A DNA stretch of 15,874 nt from Dehalococcoidia bacterium. Its GTDB lineage: Bacteria; Chloroflexota; Dehalococcoidia; UBA2979. The notes under the pieces are model-generated. The model saw only the letters and a list, made by a program, of their open reading frames with translations. It ran no database searches and was not told where the DNA came from. The stretch covers positions 1 to 15,874 of the forward strand of contig JALOAM010000062.1 of assembly GCA_023228765.1 (NCBI GenBank), given 5' to 3'. A program made the position numbers and the translations under genes. Numbering within the stretch: the first letter of the stretch is position 1; each line of letters begins with the position of its first letter. Positions 12,308 to 15,874 of this stretch are shown one piece after another.

Positions 12308-14818
12308 ATGCCGGGACCACTGGAAGGCCTGCGTGTGCTGGAGGTGGCGGGCGGCGTCTCTGCGGCCTACGCAGGGAAGCTGCTCGCAGATCACGGCGCC
12401 GATGTCATCAAGGTGGAGCCACCGGAAGGTGACCCCGCGCGACTGTTCGGCCCGTTCCGCGGGGACCAGGTTCACCCGGAAGCCTCGGGGCGGTTCCTCT
12501 TCCTCAACACGAACAAGCGCAGCATCACCCTCGACCTGCAGACAATGGACGACCGGGGGCTGCTCCGCAAACTCGTCGCTCAAGTCGATGCCGTCATCAC
12601 GGACTTCGAGCCGTGGGAGGCGCGCGAGCACGGGCTGGACTACGACCAGGTCGACGCCGCTCGCGCGGGGATCGTGCTCGCATCGATCACCGCGTGGGGG
12701 CAGGACGGACCGTACGTCGGGTACCGGCTCACGGACCTGGTCGCGCAGGCGATGGGCGGTCCGATGATCTGGACCGGCAGCCCTCACCGCGAACCGCTGC
12801 GCCTGGGCGGAGGTGGCGCCCTTGCGCTCTACCAGGCCGGCGCCGTCGCCGCCCTCGCCGTCACGATGGCGCTCTTCCGGCAGGAGCGTGACGGGGTTGG
12901 TGACCACCTCGACATCTCGATCTATGAGACCCAGGTCGCCTCGCGCGATCGGTCGATGCCCTACCTCGTCAACTACATCTACAACGGCACGGAGCCCCGG
13001 CGGCAGGAGGCTGGTTCGCAGCTCGGGGTCGGCATCCGGCCATGCCTCGATGGGTTCGTGGGGATCCAGGGCGGCGGCCCGCGGCTGCCACACCTCCTCC
13101 GTCTGATCGGGATGCACGACCTGGCTTCCAGCCCGACGATCGACCAACGCGTCCGCGATCCCGAGGTCGCGGCGGAGATCGACGCGAACTACATGATCTG
13201 GTTGAGCGGGCAGACCAAGCGTGACGCAGCGGCACTCGCGCAGCAGGAGCACCTTCTCGCGGCGCCTGTGAATACGATCGCCGACCTGGTTGAGGATCCA
13301 CACTTCCGCGACCGTGGCTGCTGGGAAGTGCTTGGACATCCTGAGGCGGGGCCGCTGGAATACCCGGCACGTCCCTTCGTCCTCGGCAACTCGCCGCGTC
13401 CGCCCGCCCGTCGCGCTCCGCTGCTCGATGAGCACCGAGCGGAGGTCGTCCGGCTCACCGAGGATGCGCCACCGCAGCGGGTACCCGCGGACCGACCTCG
13501 GACGCTCCCCCTCGAGGGCATCCGCGTAGCGGACGTCACGGTCGTGTGGGCGGGACCCCACGTGACGCAGTTGCTGGCCGAGTGGGGGGCGGAGGTCATC
13601 CGCATCGAGCCCCTCACGCGGATCCAGCCCTCGACGCGGGGTGCGGAACGTCACACCGACCTGGCGCTGGAAGCGCAGCGAGGTGCCGCGGGGATTGCCA
13701 CCGGCGGCTCGTATCCGGAGTACGACCCCGGACCTGACCCGTGGAACCGGAACTCAGGATTCAACAGCCACGCCCGGAACAAGCTCTCGATGACGTGCGA
13801 TGTCATGATGGCGGAAGGGCGCGAGCACTTCCTCCGTCTCATCGAGCAGTGCGACGTCCTCGTGGAGAACAACGTCCCCGAGACGATCGAGCGCGCCGGC
13901 ATCACCTACGAGGAGGTCCGGCAGCGACGGCCGGACCTCGTGATGCTGCGGATGCCCGGGTTTGGACTCACCGGCCCGTACCGGGACTACCGGGCGTTGG
14001 GGACGCACATCGAGGGCCTCGTTGGACACCACCAGGCCCGAGGCTACCCCGGCGGTACTCCGGACGAGGGCGGTGACGTCTTCACGGCGGATGCAGCTGC
14101 CGGCGTGCAAGGGGCCCTCGCGGTGGTCATGGCCCTCCGTCACCGGCAGCGGACGGGACGTGGCCAGCAGATAGAACTCTCGCAGGCGGAGAACTTCCTC
14201 CCGTTCCTCGGGGAGCTCGTGCTGGACTGGCAGATGAACGGCCGAGAAGTCTCGTGGGGCAATCGCCACCGGTGGCACGCTCCACATCAGGCGTATCCCA
14301 CGCGCGGGGACGACGAGTGGATCGCGATCGACATCGAGACCGACGAGCAGTTCGCTGCGCTCTGCGGGGTCCTCGGGACGCCGGACCTCGCGCGTGATCC
14401 TCGTTTCACCACCGCGGAGCGGCGAAAGCAGGCGGAGGCGGAGCTCGATGCCTGCATCCGGCAGGCGACGACGGCCTTCGAAAAGTTCGACCTGTTCCAT
14501 CGGCTGCAGGACGCAGCGGTGCCCGCCGGGCCGCTCCAGCACGCGGGCGACCGCTGCCGCTGCCCACAACTCGCTTCGCGGTCGTTCTTTGTTGACCTCG
14601 ACAGCCCATCCGTGGGGACGTATCCGTACCCGGGGACCATGTGGCGGATGGCGCAGACGCCGAACCGCCTGCGTCGAGGGCCCGTCACGCTCGGACAGGA
14701 CAACGAGTACGTCTACCTCGATCTGCTCGGTATGCCTCGGAGCGAGTACGACGACTTAGTGGCTCGCGAGGTGGTCGGTACGGCGTATCCCAAGCAGGTC
14801 CTGAGACCCTCCGAGTAG
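12308..14818 (+). CDS. Tandem fusion of two class III CoA-transferase (CaiB/BaiF) domains
   Basis: This 836-residue protein is twice the usual family length. Domain 1 spans about residues 3-383, opening with GPLEGLRVLEVAGG. Domain 2 spans about 400-810, opening with LPLEGIRVADVTVVWAGP. A Pro/Arg-rich linker joins them. Members move CoA between acyl-CoA and a carboxylic acid through an aspartyl intermediate. By alignment on the following AG, domain 2 keeps this Asp at 595 (TADAAAG). Domain 1 has Leu174 (LALYQAG), so only the second half appears catalytic. Class III enzymes form interlocked dimers, so domain 1 may be a structural partner. The substrate is unknown. GAAGGG at 12295-12300 supports ATG 12308. 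The frame also opens at GTG 12290. Confidence 0.88.
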   Translation: MPGPLEGLRVLEVAGGVSAAYAGKLLADHGADVIKVEPPEGDPARLFGPFRGDQVHPEASGRFLFLNTNKRSITLDLQTMDDRGLLRKLVAQVDAVITDFEPWEAREHGLDYDQVDAARAGIVLASITAWGQDGPYVGYRLTDLVAQAMGGPMIWTGSPHREPLRLGGGGALALYQAGAVAALAVTMALFRQERDGVGDHLDISIYETQVASRDRSMPYLVNYIYNGTEPRRQEAGSQLGVGIRPCLDGFVGIQGGGPRLPHLLRLIGMHDLASSPTIDQRVRDPEVAAEIDANYMIWLSGQTKRDAAALAQQEHLLAAPVNTIADLVEDPHFRDRGCWEVLGHPEAGPLEYPARPFVLGNSPRPPARRAPLLDEHRAEVVRLTEDAPPQRVPADRPRTLPLEGIRVADVTVVWAGPHVTQLLAEWGAEVIRIEPLTRIQPSTRGAERHTDLALEAQRGAAGIATGGSYPEYDPGPDPWNRNSGFNSHARNKLSMTCDVMMAEGREHFLRLIEQCDVLVENNVPETIERAGITYEEVRQRRPDLVMLRMPGFGLTGPYRDYRALGTHIEGLVGHHQARGYPGGTPDEGGDVFTADAAAGVQGALAVVMALRHRQRTGRGQQIELSQAENFLPFLGELVLDWQMNGREVSWGNRHRWHAPHQAYPTRGDDEWIAIDIETDEQFAALCGVLGTPDLARDPRFTTAERRKQAEAELDACIRQATTAFEKFDLFHRLQDAAVPAGPLQHAGDRCRCPQLASRSFFVDLDSPSVGTYPYPGTMWRMAQTPNRLRRGPVTLGQDNEYVYLDLLGMPRSEYDDLVAREVVGTAYPKQVLRPSE

Positions 14819-14850
14819 CTCGCGGAGTACGACGGGACCACGGGCGTGGA

Positions 14851-14876
14851 TTTGTTACGGGTCTGATATAACAAAC
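14851..14876 (+). promoter_or_regulatory. Extended -10 promoter inside an inverted repeat
   Basis: An AT-rich island in GC-rich DNA, about 40 bases before the solute-binding protein start. TGATATAAC at 14864-14872 is a good extended -10 (hexamer TATAAC at 14867-14872). TTTGTTA at 14851-14857 and TAACAAA at 14869-14875 form a perfect 7-bp inverted repeat with an 11-base spacer covering the -10. A repressor bound there would block transcription. Confidence 0.55.
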
Positions 14877-14916
14877 GTGTTAGGTTCCGCCTGGGGTTGG
14901 CAGACGGGACTAGGGC

Positions 14917-15874
14917 ATGACGACTCGGACAGTCCGGCAGAACCGATCATGGTCACGGCGCTCTGTGCTACGCGGCGCGGCGATGGGTACTACTGGCGTG
15001 ATGGCGGCGGCGCTCGTCGGCTGCGGCGGCGAGGACGATCCCGCCGAGGGCAGCCCCGCGAGCACCAGCACGGGGGCGGGCGGCGCCCAGTCCCCTGCCG
15101 GCGAGGTTCGCATCGCGCCCGGCATCTACGACGGCACGATCGCACCGACGGCGGCCGAGGCAGACCCGCTCACGTACGGCCGGCACGGCGGAACGCTGCT
15201 GACCCGGTATCTCGACCCCCCGCACATGGACTTCAACCGCACCCTGTCATGCACGATCAACACGACGCATGACTACGTGAAGAACAAGCTCACACGGGCG
15301 ACCCTGGGCGCCAGAGCGAACATCACCGCCGTGGACATCGAGCCCGACCTCGCTGAGTCGTGGGAGATGACGGACGACGCGACCCGGTTCACGTTCAACC
15401 TCCACCGGGGCGTGAAGTTCCACAACGTCGAGCCCGTCCTCGGGCGTGAGTTCACCTCCGATGACGTCCGGGCATCGATCGAGCGGTACCAGGCGGGCGG
15501 CGCTCAGAAGGACGTGTTCTCCGAGGTCGAGTCCATCGAGACGCCCGACGACTACACCGTGATCTTCAACCTGGACCAACCGCTCTCTGACTTCCCCCGG
15601 AACATCGCGGCCTGGTCGCACATCGACGCGCGAGAAGTGGTCGAAGACCCGGATCTCATGGAGACGCGCGCGATCGGCACGGGCCCCTTCATCCAGGACG
15701 AGTGGGTCCAGAAGGAGCGCTCCGTCTTCGTGCGGCATCCGGAGTATTTCGAGGATGGACTGCCCTTCCTCGACCGGATCGAGACCTACGTGGTGGACGA
15801 TCCATCCACGCAGCGGGCGGGCTACCTCACCAACAACTTCTTCAGCTGGGCGGCGCGCGACGACACCGAAGTCG
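14917..15874 (+). CDS. ABC transporter solute-binding lipoprotein, family 5 (3' end cut)
   Basis: An extracytoplasmic binding protein of the peptide/nickel/opine (SBP_bac_5) group; 319 codons are visible and the frame runs off the window. The N-terminus has a Tat signal with SRRSVL at 13-18 (twin Arg14-Arg15), a hydrophobic stretch, and lipobox LVGC with Cys36 as the lipidated residue. A Gly/Ser/Thr-rich spacer follows. The binding domain is recognisable from about 120: DLAESWEMTDDATRFTFNLH, then GVKFHN, FTSDDVRASIERY and TGPFIQDEW are typical family segments. It would deliver an oligopeptide-like or other organic substrate to a permease encoded beyond the window. ATG 14917 has only a weak ribosome site, but the signal peptide fits this start. 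Confidence 0.88.
   Translation, partial: MTTRTVRQNRSWSRRSVLRGAAMGTTGVMAAALVGCGGEDDPAEGSPASTSTGAGGAQSPAGEVRIAPGIYDGTIAPTAAEADPLTYGRHGGTLLTRYLDPPHMDFNRTLSCTINTTHDYVKNKLTRATLGARANITAVDIEPDLAESWEMTDDATRFTFNLHRGVKFHNVEPVLGREFTSDDVRASIERYQAGGAQKDVFSEVESIETPDDYTVIFNLDQPLSDFPRNIAAWSHIDAREVVEDPDLMETRAIGTGPFIQDEWVQKERSVFVRHPEYFEDGLPFLDRIETYVVDDPSTQRAGYLTNNFFSWAARDDTEV

Noticed and set aside
12119..13654. A 511-codon minus-strand ORF
   Set aside because: It lies antisense to the well-supported CoA-transferase fusion, has shadow-like composition and no ribosome site or family motif.
1..15874. CRISPR array, rRNA, insertion sequence or riboswitch
   Set aside because: I saw no regularly spaced repeats, transposase, terminal inverted repeats or recognisable structured leader.

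Overview
The window is GC-rich throughout and looks bacterial. Shine-Dalgarno sites are strong, and codon third positions in the convincing genes are mostly G or C. I see no decisive taxonomic marker. A DUF35/thiolase-like pair, several class III CoA-transferases, a TetR regulator and an ABC solute-binding lipoprotein in one cluster would suit a high-GC Chloroflexota or actinobacterial heterotroph. That placement is inference.

Positions 1-5922 are the right end of an integrated, phage-related element. It holds a tyrosine recombinase cut off by the window start, then a convergent leftward operon. In transcription order the operon encodes an unrecognised 251-residue protein, a small-terminase-like helix-turn-helix protein, a ParB-like/DNA methyltransferase fusion, a RAMA/DUF4357-like small protein and a GpA-type large terminase. 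No portal, capsid or tail gene lies in these 5.9 kb. The element ends at a 3' fragment of tRNA-Gly(CCC), 5871-5922, the expected form of an attachment site. It is preceded by a cluster of GGTCGCA repeats and a perfect 9-bp inverted repeat, and followed by a hairpin that probably terminated the original tRNA gene.

From about 6000 onward the genes look chromosomal and deal with acyl-CoA chemistry. They are a crotonase-fold enzyme (minus strand), a two-domain protein of unknown function, a damaged patch at 7797-8502, an alpha-methylacyl-CoA racemase-like enzyme (minus), a DUF35 OB-fold protein with a thiolase-like partner (plus), a TetR regulator, a tandem fusion of two class III CoA-transferase domains, and the start of a Tat-exported family 5 solute-binding lipoprotein. 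The likely theme is uptake of an organic substrate and its breakdown as CoA thioesters, with activation by CoA transfer, racemisation, hydration or isomerisation, and C-C cleavage by the DUF35/thiolase-like pair. TetR is the probable local regulator.

The patch at 7797-8502 is a scar. The first 56 or so codons of a 3-oxoacid CoA-transferase subunit A stop abruptly near 8335, where they meet the tail of a frameshifted secreted-protein reading frame running the other way. The points most worth checking are the element's gene content and ends, this scar, the double CoA-transferase whose first domain lacks the catalytic Asp, and the similar promoter/operator-like sequences before the DUF35 and solute-binding genes.
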